NCBI GenBank assembly: GCA_026692885.1
Contig: JAPLNJ010000644.1
Location: 1 to 6,694, forward strand
DNA from: Planctomycetota bacterium
Lineage (GTDB): Bacteria > Planctomycetota > Planctomycetia > Pirellulales > Pirellulaceae
DNA: 6,694 bases
Direction of reading: 5' to 3'
Translations under genes and position numbers: made by a program
Notes under the pieces: model-generated
What the model was told of the DNA's origin: nothing
Seen by the model: the letters and a program-made list of their open reading frames with translations, nothing else
Database searches by the model: none
Part shown: positions 1 to 5,331 of the stretch, piece after piece
How the letters are laid out: every line of letters begins with the position of its first letter
How positions within the stretch are numbered: the first letter of the stretch is position 1

Positions 1-284
1 TTGCCAAATGCGTAGCCGAGGAAGACGAGGAAACGGAGAATACGGAAGATTGGCAAGCTGGAAGCTTACCCCACGTTGCTTTCCGCTACTTTTTCAGCAG
101 CCTCCATTGGCTGCGGGTTGAACGAGCGAAGGGCAGTTGCGTGCCGCATAATTCAGACGGAATTGCGCAGGCCCCACCGCATTTTCGCCCAGGCCCTTCG
201 CGGAGCGCAGAGCATCAGCGGGGCAGCTCAAGCGACAAGCACCAAAGTGCAAAGAGAAGAGATAGGATGCGGTCTTCGCGAGCA
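1..284. other. Left-edge region without a supported gene
   Basis: No confident gene or RNA is visible downstream of rpsU. One plus-strand frame stays open from base 3 to 503, but its product is Arg/Ser/His-rich, resembles no family I know and runs antisense through rpsU, so I treat it as a high-GC artefact. On the minus strand a TTG at 56 could open a reading frame leaving the window (MPIFRILRFLVFLGYAFG), preceded in frame by a TAA. The residues look like a signal or membrane segment, but the ribosome-binding context is weak and only 18 codons are visible. I see no clear T-rich terminator for rpsU. Confidence 0.4.
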
Positions 285-482
285 TCACATGGCTGGCAGA
301 GTCCGGGCATGGCGGGCGCGGCGTTCCGCTCGCAGACGGGTGCGGCGATTGACCTCGCTGGGCTTTTCGTAATGCTCGCGCCGTCGCATTTCGTTCTTGA
401 TACCGCTGCGTTCCACCAACTTGCGGAAGCGTCGAACCGCTTCTTGGATGCTTTCCCTGTCCCGAACCAGCAACTTAACCAT
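285..482 (-). CDS. rpsU: 30S ribosomal protein S21 (bS21)
   Basis: This encodes a 65-residue protein, the usual size for bS21, a small basic protein of the 30S subunit platform near the 3' end of 16S rRNA that helps in translation initiation. The N-terminal part, [19 protein letters not shown], followed by RKLVERSGI and the [16 protein letters not shown] segment, matches the S21 family (DRE.I..A.RRF, ..R.G...E.RRR..YEKPS..RRR). The tail is very Arg-rich, as expected for rRNA contact. I chose ATG at 482 because AGGAGG (487-492) sits 4 nt upstream; the in-frame GTG at 485 would leave only 1 nt. The gene stands alone, head-to-head with the glmU-prs pair, and probably has its own promoter (540-569). 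The family call is sure; only the start choice is inference. Confidence 0.95.
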   Translation of the reverse strand: MVKLLVRDRESIQEAVRRFRKLVERSGIKNEMRRREHYEKPSEVNRRTRLRAERRARHARTLPAM

Positions 483-484
483 CA

Positions 485-492
485 CTCCTCCT
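485..492 (-). promoter_or_regulatory. Strong Shine-Dalgarno of rpsU
   Basis: The minus strand reads AGGAGGAG immediately before TG-ATG. The AGGAGG core spans 487-492 and leaves 4 nt to the ATG at 482. It is the strongest ribosome binding site in the window and decides the start in favour of ATG over the upstream GTG, which overlaps it. Confidence 0.75.
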
Positions 493-539
493 CGGTGAAA
501 TGAATGCTCGTGGTACTACGCAAGTATCCCAAGCCGCGT

Positions 540-569
540 AATCTACACAGGTCACGGGTTGGATGTCCA
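540..569 (-). promoter_or_regulatory. Possible sigma70-type promoter of rpsU
   Basis: On the minus strand TGGACA (564-569) and TAGATT (540-545) are separated by 18 nt. They match the -35 and -10 consensus at 5/6 and 4/6 positions. Transcription would start near 533 and give a leader of about 50 nt before the rpsU ATG at 482. This is a pattern match only; planctomycete promoters are poorly conserved. Confidence 0.35.
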
Positions 570-695
570 GAGAGATGACAGCACGAATTTCTCGCTGCAC
601 CCCTGGATTTAACCGCCTCTTCATGGCAAGATACTTCGCGCCCACTGGCCTGACCCTGGTTGTTTATATTCTCGACAGGAAGACCGGAATCCTTG

Positions 696-1451
696 ATGGC
701 AAAGCCTCTAGCTGTCGTGCTCGCCGCCGGAAAAGGTACCCGGATGAAGTCGGATCGGCCGAAAGTGCTGGCCCAAGTTCTGGGACGGCCGCTGATCGAC
801 TTCGTCTTGGATTCGCTTGCGTGCGCCGGCGTCGGGCGAACCGTGGTGGTGGTCGGTTATCGGGCGGATCTGGTCCGCGAGGCGCTAGCAGCCAGGACGG
901 GCCTGGAGTTCGTCGACCAGACCGAGCAACTTGGAACCGGCCATGCCGTCCAGGTCTGCCGCGAGCGTCTGCAGGACCACGACGGACCCGTGTTGGTGGT
1001 CACCGGCGATTCCCCGCTGCTGCAAGCCGATTCCGTCCGGAAGCTGTTCGACGAGTTCGCGCGAGCTCGCCTGGCCTGCCTACTGGGGACCTTGCACAAG
1101 CCGGATCCCGCCGGTCTGGGACGCATCGTGCGCGATAGCGAGGGCCGGTTCACGGGGATCGTCGAGGAGAAGGATGCGACCGCCGAGCAACGGCAGATCA
1201 CGGAAGTCAACATGAGCACGTACCTGTTCGACTGCTGCGAACTGCTGCACGCTTTGGGGCAGTTGCGCAACGAGAACCGGCAGCGGGAGTATTATCTGAC
1301 CGACTGCCCGGGGATTTTGCTGCGGGATGGCAAGGATGTCCGAGCGCTGCCGGTCCTGAAACCGTGTGAAGCATTGAGCGTCAATACGCTGGACGAATTG
1401 CAGGTCGTGGAAGCGGAACTGTACAGGTTAGGATACCGATGCACGAGCTAA
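696..1451 (+). CDS. glmU: GlmU-type UDP-GlcNAc pyrophosphorylase domain (nucleotidyltransferase only)
   Basis: This 251-residue cytoplasmic protein corresponds to the N-terminal half of GlmU, which makes UDP-GlcNAc from UTP and GlcNAc-1-phosphate for peptidoglycan and other glycans. The signature LAAGKGTRMKSDRPKVL (residues 9-25) binds the nucleotide. EQLGTGHA (77-84), the metal-binding Asp105 in TGDSPLL, VEEKDA (Glu157), EVNMS (Asn172), EYYLTDC and SVNT (Asn230) follow in GlmU order; Asp105 and Asn230 fit the E. coli Mg ligands D105 and N227. The left-handed beta-helix acetyltransferase half (E. coli GlmU is about 456 residues) is absent, with a clean stop at 1449-1451, so glucosamine-1-P acetylation must come from another protein if UDP-GlcNAc is the product. 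I chose ATG 696 because the motif begins right after it; an upstream in-frame TTG at 660 adds an unrelated leader. It overlaps prs by 13 nt, implying co-transcription. Another sugar-phosphate specificity is possible. Confidence 0.85.
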   Translation: MAKPLAVVLAAGKGTRMKSDRPKVLAQVLGRPLIDFVLDSLACAGVGRTVVVVGYRADLVREALAARTGLEFVDQTEQLGTGHAVQVCRERLQDHDGPVLVVTGDSPLLQADSVRKLFDEFARARLACLLGTLHKPDPAGLGRIVRDSEGRFTGIVEEKDATAEQRQITEVNMSTYLFDCCELLHALGQLRNENRQREYYLTDCPGILLRDGKDVRALPVLKPCEALSVNTLDELQVVEAELYRLGYRCTS

Positions 1452-2383
1452 AGATTTTCAGCGGCCGGGCCAATCGCCCCTTGGCGCAAGACATCTGCGA
1501 TCACCTGCACTTGACCCTGGGCAAGGTCTCGCTGGGAAAATTCCCGGACAACGAGAACTACTGCAAGATCGACGAAGATGTACGCGGACGAGACGTCTTC
1601 CTGGTCCAATCCACCAGCCCGCCTGTCAATGAGAGTCTCATGGAACTGTTGATCATGATTGACAGTTTCCTGCGCGCCAGTGCGGATCGGATCACGGCTG
1701 TAATTCCGTACTTCGGCTACGCCCGTCAGGATCGCAAGGACGAGGGACGTGTGCCGATCACGGCCAAGCTGGTCGCTAACTTGATCACTCGGGCCGGGGC
1801 CGATCGCGTGCTGACGATGGATCTGCACGCCTACCAGATCCAGGGTTTCTTCGACATCCCGGTGGATCACCTGTATGCAGCCCCCGTCCTGAACGACTAC
1901 ATGCAGAGTATGCAGTTGGAAGAAGACGGCTTCATTGTGGTCAGCCCGGACGAAGGCAGCATCAAGCGGGCGATTGGCCATTCGAAGCGGTTGGGCGGCA
2001 ACGTGGCCATCATTGACAAGCGGCGGTCCAGCGCCACGGAGACCAAGCAGGAGACGCTGATCGGCGGACCCGTCGAGGGCAAGGTGGCGTTGATGTTCGA
2101 CGACATGATCAGCACCGCCGGTTCGGTTTGTGGGGCGGCCAAGTTGTTGAAGTCGCTGGGGGCTCGCGAAGTCCATGTCGCCGCCACGCACGGTGTGTTC
2201 TGCGGCAAGGCCATTTCGAATATCGAGAACTCGCCGATTGCCACCGTCGCCGTCACGAACAGCATCCAATTGCCTCAGGAGAAGACCTGTCCCAAGATTC
2301 GCGTCCTCTCCGTGGCGCCTCTCCTGGCCGAAGCCATCAAACGCATCCACCATGACCAGTCGGTCAGCGAGATGTTCCACTAG
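1439..2383 (+). CDS. prs: Ribose-phosphate pyrophosphokinase (PRPP synthetase)
   Basis: This encodes a 314-residue class I PRPP synthetase, a full-length match to the family (about 315). It transfers pyrophosphate from ATP to ribose-5-phosphate, giving PRPP for purine, pyrimidine, NAD, His and Trp synthesis; it acts in the cytosol, usually as a hexamer. Visible motifs are FPDNE (35-39), VIPYFGYARQDRK (ATP-binding, Tyr91-Arg96-Gln97-Asp98 region), the flexible-loop stretch DEGRVPITAK, the metal/ATP-binding DLH (128-130), VVSPDEG, IDKRR, and the PRPP-binding FDDMISTAGS (Asp221-Asp222 to Ser229). The DDMISTAGS version replaces the E. coli DDMIDTGGT. After IDKRR the loop reads SSATETKQ rather than the E. 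coli PRANVSQ. ATG 1439 has AGGA about 6 nt upstream and lies inside the end of the glmU-like gene, pointing to translational coupling. glmU-prs is a known neighbour pair (B. subtilis gcaD-prs), but no rplY/ctc or pth follows here. Confidence 0.97.
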   Translation: MHELKIFSGRANRPLAQDICDHLHLTLGKVSLGKFPDNENYCKIDEDVRGRDVFLVQSTSPPVNESLMELLIMIDSFLRASADRITAVIPYFGYARQDRKDEGRVPITAKLVANLITRAGADRVLTMDLHAYQIQGFFDIPVDHLYAAPVLNDYMQSMQLEEDGFIVVSPDEGSIKRAIGHSKRLGGNVAIIDKRRSSATETKQETLIGGPVEGKVALMFDDMISTAGSVCGAAKLLKSLGAREVHVAATHGVFCGKAISNIENSPIATVAVTNSIQLPQEKTCPKIRVLSVAPLLAEAIKRIHHDQSVSEMFH

Positions 2384-2630
2384 CACCAAACGATATTTTG
2401 GCCGCTGCGCGCAAAGAATGAGACTTAGCGGTTCGGCAGAGACGGGGCGTGAGACAAGGGGTCAGACGTACAGATTTCAGTTTTCGCGGTCGTGTGCTCA
2501 AGCCCTGGGAAAGCCTTCTGCCCGCGAAAACTGAAATCTGTACGTCTGACCCCAGCTGGCGGTCCGTCTATGCGAAACCGTAAGACCCCATTCTTGACAC
2601 CAACAACCCCGAAAACCGTTTGGTGCTAGT
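2379..2630. repeat. Large imperfect palindrome filling the prs / peptidase convergent gap
   Basis: The whole interval folds on itself. The outer 14 bp are a perfect inverted repeat (ACTAGCACCAAACG at 2379-2392, complement at 2617-2630). A middle block, 2413-2445 against 2564-2596, is clearly related but diverged (AAGAATG, CTTA, CGGTT and AGACGG are shared, with a few single-base gaps). The inner arms, 2458-2489 and 2522-2553, are perfect over 32 bp around a 32-nt loop. Both flanking genes stop inside the outer arms. It holds no gene: the short reading frames here spell GQTYRFQFSR on both strands only because of the palindrome. It may be a dispersed MITE-like element, a bidirectional terminator, or an element that landed in an older terminator; the sequence alone does not decide. 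Confidence 0.8.
2458..2553. terminator. Perfect 32-bp stem, 32-nt loop: likely bidirectional transcription stop
   Basis: The left arm begins GGGGTCAGACGTACAG at 2458 and ends CGCGG at 2489; the right arm is its exact reverse complement. A 32-bp stem would be extremely stable in RNA from either strand and lies between convergent genes, where a two-way terminator is expected. There is no T-run after either arm, so it is not a classical intrinsic terminator. The perfect match next to diverged outer arms suggests recent homogenisation, recent origin, or selection on the stem. The terminator role is inference; the inverted repeat itself is certain. Confidence 0.45.
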
Positions 2631-3795
2631 AACGACGAACGGGCGTCGTGTCGTAGCCGGCGTTGGGAGTCGCCACGCGTGGCGAAGGGACGGGTTGGAG
2701 GTAGGACCCCGCGGGGCTGTCGGACCACTGCAGAGCGGTTGCCGCGGGGGTGCCGATGCCTTGAGGTCGGGTCAGCGAATCGCGGAGCGGTGCCGCCGCA
2801 TCGCCGGTCCGGGAAACCGGCGGGTTGATCGAGCGATCCGGCGTCGCTTCCGCCAACGACGCGGTCCGCGCCAAGTCTCGTCGCTTGGCATACCAGCCGT
2901 CCGACGAGGCCATCGCCAGTAGGTTACCGGTCGGCGCCGAATTGTCCGTCGGGGAGTAGCTGACGGGCCGGACGAAGTCGGCAGATGCGGTAGCAACCGT
3001 GGACGCGGTAGCAACCGTGGACGATGCCTCCTGTTGGGCGATCAAAGTCGTCGACGGCGAAACGGCCGGGCTGCCGCGACGGACCCAGTCGAGCCATGTC
3101 ATCTGCAACTCGGACAGGCTTTCCAGCCCGTAGTGCTGCTTGGTCGCCGCCGTCCAGTTGTTCCATTTCATCCCATCGCCCACGTACCGGACGAATTGCG
3201 GTTTACCGCCCAGGGCGATCAGATAGCGGGCCAGCGAGAACCCCTGCGAGTACAGCGGCAGGATGTCAGATGGATATTCCTTCATGGCGAACATTTGGTT
3301 GAAGGCAATACCGCGTCCGGTGGTCAAGAACGTGACCAGCAGCTGCTGCTGCTTGGCCTTCTCCGAGACGTGTTCCACCGTGGTGCAGGCCCCCTCGTCC
3401 GCCCAGCGTGGCAGTGGCCGGCCGAAGTGCGTGGCGAAGATCATGTGCGTGACCTCGTGGGGCAGCACGCTATCGAGCAAACGGTCGTGCGAGCCTTGAA
3501 TGTTCATACGCCAGCCGAACGGCCGCCCGCGGTCGAAGAAGAAACTAGTGGCGCCGCCGGCGCCCAACTGCGGAGCGACGTGCGTCGTGACCGGGCACGG
3601 CTCTTGCCAGGGCGGTAGCTCATGCCCTAACCATTCCCTGGCCAGACTACGCCGGTACGACTCCCCCGCGTCGCCGATTTCGCGCGCGAGCTCCGGGGTC
3701 GAGGCGGTGATCATGAAATTCTGGGTCTGGTAGTTGGCACCCAAAGAGAGGGCGGACGCCGCGATCAGCGCAGCGTAAAAAAAACGAGCTTCCAT
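2626..3795 (-). CDS. Exported HExxH zinc metallopeptidase with low-complexity C-terminal tail
   Basis: This encodes 389 residues. A signal peptide is visible (short charged start, then FFYAALIAASALSLGA, cut near residue 20), so the protein is exported. Residues about 25-235 form the catalytic part: HEVTH (113-117) supplies two zinc-ligand histidines and the catalytic Glu114, and WADEG (131-135) offers Glu134 as a third ligand, a gluzincin / peptidase MA-like arrangement. An aromatic-rich segment follows (YSQGFSLARYLI, WNNWTAATKQHYG, LQMTWLDWVRRG). From about residue 240 the tail is rich in Ser, Thr, Ala and Pro, looks disordered, and contains a duplicated TVATAS unit. The ATG at 3795 directly precedes the signal peptide, with GGGAG about 12 nt upstream. 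It is monocistronic and converges on prs. The substrate is unknown. Planctomycete proteins of the DUF1570 type are a possible family home, not checked. Confidence 0.8.
   Translation of the reverse strand: MEARFFYAALIAASALSLGANYQTQNFMITASTPELAREIGDAGESYRRSLAREWLGHELPPWQEPCPVTTHVAPQLGAGGATSFFFDRGRPFGWRMNIQGSHDRLLDSVLPHEVTHMIFATHFGRPLPRWADEGACTTVEHVSEKAKQQQLLVTFLTTGRGIAFNQMFAMKEYPSDILPLYSQGFSLARYLIALGGKPQFVRYVGDGMKWNNWTAATKQHYGLESLSELQMTWLDWVRRGSPAVSPSTTLIAQQEASSTVATASTVATASADFVRPVSYSPTDNSAPTGNLLAMASSDGWYAKRRDLARTASLAEATPDRSINPPVSRTGDAAAPLRDSLTRPQGIGTPAATALQWSDSPAGSYLQPVPSPRVATPNAGYDTTPVRRY
2987..3022 (-). repeat. 18-bp perfect tandem duplication inside the peptidase tail
   Basis: The unit GCGGTAGCAACCGTGGAC occurs twice without interruption (2987-3004 and 3005-3022). 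Being a multiple of three, it keeps the frame and encodes a repeated six-residue unit (TVATAS TVATAS) in the low-complexity tail. It looks like a slippage product in a region under weak constraint. Confidence 0.9.
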
Positions 3796-3830
3796 GCTCT
3801 CGTGTCACTCCCTTGAAATTGAAGATGGGC

Positions 3831-3855
3831 AGACGGACGCGTCCTGCGTCCGTCT
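3831..3855. promoter_or_regulatory. Perfect 10-bp hairpin in the leader of the peptidase gene
   Basis: AGACGGACGC (3831-3840) and GCGTCCGTCT (3846-3855) form a perfect stem around the 5-nt loop GTCCT, starting 36 nt upstream of the peptidase ATG. Stem and loop lengths equal those of the hairpins in the 4111-4286 repeat, though the sequence differs. It may be an RNA structure in the leader, a protein-binding dyad, or a small dispersed repeat. Confidence 0.5.
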
Positions 3856-4110
3856 CTGAGGGCTCGATGGCTGACGTGGAAGCAAACATCGGGCCGAAGG
3901 TCTGATATAGGCGTTGATCCTCGTGGGGATTCGAATCAATCCGTTCGTTTTTCAGGCACTTGTGAGGCGGCAGGGACAGCGGTCGGGTCAGTGGAGGCGA
4001 TGGGCATTCTTAAGACTTGCAGAGCGTACTCAACTTTCGGTGAATTCACCTAGAGCGATTTGCCAAGATTTCCCGCTAGCAGACGAGGCAGAGGCAGACG
4101 CTTCGAGCCA
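3856..4110. other. Intergenic stretch with no recognised feature
   Basis: This lies between the peptidase leader hairpin and the multi-hairpin repeat. A plus-strand frame (3914-4174) is open but ends in the repeat, has no family resemblance and no convincing ribosome binding site. No tRNA, clear promoter or attachment site is seen. The peptidase promoter is probably in the left part, but I could not find a good -35/-10 pair; the minus strand has a TATATC near 3905-3910 without a matching -35. Confidence 0.5.
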
Positions 4111-4286
4111 CTGCTATGAACATCTTCACGGCTCTCTCGTTCCCACGCTCTGCGTGGGAACGCAAGTGTCGTGACGCTCCGCGTCGTCTGCCCAAGGACG
4201 CAGAGCGTCCGTAGCTTGCGTTCCGACGCAGAGCGTCGGAACGAGAAAGATCGAAAACTTGGACAACCGCAAGGTGTTCACAGCAG
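4111..4286. repeat. Multi-hairpin dispersed repeat (VPTLCVGT type), complete copy
   Basis: The ends are related inverted repeats: CTGCTATGAACATCTT (4111-4126) against the complement of 4271-4286, 14 of 16 matching. Inside are 10-bp perfect stems with 5-nt loops at 4138-4162 (CGTTCCCACG, loop CTCTG) and 4219-4243 (CGTTCCGACG, loop CAGAG), plus smaller hairpins at 4173-4185 (GACGC, loop TCC) and 4196-4210 (GGACGC, loop AGA). The element is thus a palindrome made of hairpins. Its spurious translations read VPTLCVGTQ and VPTQSVGTR, a string I recall as frequent in planctomycete genomes. A second copy lies inverted at 6556-6694. It carries no gene. Confidence 0.85.
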
Positions 4287-4311
4287 ACGCTGCGAGCCCA
4301 CTCCTCTCCAT

Positions 4312-5184
4312 TCAGGACCCGACCGTATCACACTCCGCCGCTTGCCAACGGGCGGCTGCGCCGCTGGGCAGTTGCTGGCCCGACGCGGTCGAGAGGACCA
4401 TCGGGCCGGCGAAGATCCGCCCGGGTTGGGCATCACCAAGGGCGGTGGCCAGCAGCCGTCTCAGGCGGATCGGGGTGTAGTCCGGTGTATGGCATGTCAA
4501 GAGGATGAAACGCCGTCGCCCCGCCGTCAGTTGCCCGCACAACGCCAGCAAGCCTGCGAGCTGCGACAAATTCCAGACTTCACCTTGTGCCCCGTGGCCG
4601 TAGCTGGGCGGGTCGAGAATCACCGCGTCGTAGCGGGCCTCACGTTTCAATTCCCGGCGGACGAACTTCACCACGTCCTCGGTGATCCACCGGATCGGCG
4701 CGTGGGCGAGCCCCGCTAGTTCCGCGTTCCGGCGCGCCCAGCTGACGACGTTGTGGGCCGCGTCGACGTGCACCACTTCGGCCCCGGCGGCCGCCGCCGC
4801 CAGCGTGCTGCCGCCGGTGTAGGCGAACAGATTCAGCACCTTCAGCGGCTGCGTCGAAGCGGACCGTTGGGTCACGATCCAGTCCCAGTTGGCCGCCTGT
4901 TCGGGAAACACGCCCACTTGGCCCGACTCCGTACACTTCAATTCCATTACGTTTGGCCCATGAGCGATGGTCCAGCGCTCGGGCAGGTGCCGAGCGGTCA
5001 GCCACCGGCCAGCGGTCGCGCCGGTCCGCTCGAAACGAGCATCCGCCGCACTCCAGGCGGCTGGCGTTGAGCGAGGCAATCCCTCCGCCGTCGGGCAGGG
5101 ACGGTCAAGGCAAATATCGCCGAATCGCTCCAACCGCCGCCCGGCGCCGAAAGCCACGAGTTCGTAAGTCGAGGACGCAAACAT
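4312..5184 (-). CDS. RlmI-like class I SAM-dependent methyltransferase, probably rRNA (cytosine-C5)
   Basis: This encodes a 290-residue protein from the chosen start. The N-terminal part (YELVAFGAGRRLERFG..LDRP) leads into GVFPEQAANWDWI and a Rossmann methyltransferase domain: motif I VLNLFAYTGG (116-125), acidic VHVD ending at Asp141, ITED (Asp170), and motif IV LDPPSY (191-195). This order, with FAYTGG and DPPS, is that of the RlmI/RlmK group that methylates 23S rRNA. LLTCHTP (Cys231) falls where C5-methylating enzymes carry a catalytic cysteine. The N-terminal PUA domain of E. coli RlmI (about 396 residues) is absent, so the target may differ. An in-frame ATG at 5229 would add 15 residues; neither start has a good Shine-Dalgarno. 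I favour 5184 because the conserved sequence begins just after it. It is divergent from the propeller gene. Methyltransferase is sure, rRNA target likely, exact base unknown. Confidence 0.82.
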   Translation of the reverse strand: MFASSTYELVAFGAGRRLERFGDICLDRPCPTAEGLPRSTPAAWSAADARFERTGATAGRWLTARHLPERWTIAHGPNVMELKCTESGQVGVFPEQAANWDWIVTQRSASTQPLKVLNLFAYTGGSTLAAAAAGAEVVHVDAAHNVVSWARRNAELAGLAHAPIRWITEDVVKFVRRELKREARYDAVILDPPSYGHGAQGEVWNLSQLAGLLALCGQLTAGRRRFILLTCHTPDYTPIRLRRLLATALGDAQPGRIFAGPMVLSTASGQQLPSGAAARWQAAECDTVGS

Positions 5185-5255
5185 GTCGCCGACGATAACC
5201 CATCGGGCGACGATTGCCAAGCTGTGCATCGCAACTGAATCGAGTCGTCCCGTTC

Positions 5256-5284
5256 TTGAACTTTTTCGCCTGCCGGGCTAGACT
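5256..5284 (+). promoter_or_regulatory. Likely sigma70-type promoter of the propeller gene
   Basis: TTGAAC (5256-5261) and TAGACT (5279-5284) are spaced by exactly 17 nt, each matching 4/6 of the -35 and -10 consensus. Transcription would start near 5291, giving a leader of about 40 nt before the ATG at 5332. Position, spacing and direction all fit the downstream gene. Confidence 0.5.
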
Positions 5285-5319
5285 CGTTCCCGGAACCTAT
5301 CCACCTACAGCATCTTCTT

Positions 5320-5324
5320 GGAGG
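5320..5324 (+). promoter_or_regulatory. Shine-Dalgarno of the propeller gene
   Basis: GGAGG followed by AAACAAC gives 7 nt to the ATG at 5332, an optimal spacing. Together with the signal peptide that begins at this ATG, it fixes the start. Confidence 0.8.
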
Positions 5325-5331
5325 AAACAAC

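Noticed and set aside
141..503. A plus-strand open frame of 120 residues antisense to rpsU
   Set aside because: rpsU is certain on the other strand; this frame shows no recognisable domain and no ribosome binding site.
660..670. Promoter of the glmU-prs pair at the AT-rich TTTATATT
   Set aside because: No -35 element at suitable spacing could be found, so I did not list it, although a promoter must lie in 486-695 or further upstream.
563..1138. A plus-strand frame of 191 residues overlapping the start of the GlmU-like gene
   Set aside because: It is extremely rich in Arg, Gly and Ser and lies out of frame with the conserved nucleotidyltransferase.
1448..2389. A 313-residue minus-strand open frame covering all of prs
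   Set aside because: It is an exact antisense shadow of a strongly conserved gene; its translation shows no family pattern and is explained by high GC and codon bias.
2498..2728. Small proteins with GQTYRFQFSR on both strands between prs and the peptidase
   Set aside because: The shared peptide exists only because the DNA is a perfect inverted repeat; no independent coding signal is seen.
4111..4286. CRISPR array
   Set aside because: The hairpins differ in sequence, alternate in orientation and have no regular spacers; there are no cas genes.
4126..4311. Small proteins containing VPTLCVGTQ / VPTQSVGTR
   Set aside because: These are translations of the multi-hairpin repeat, not genes.
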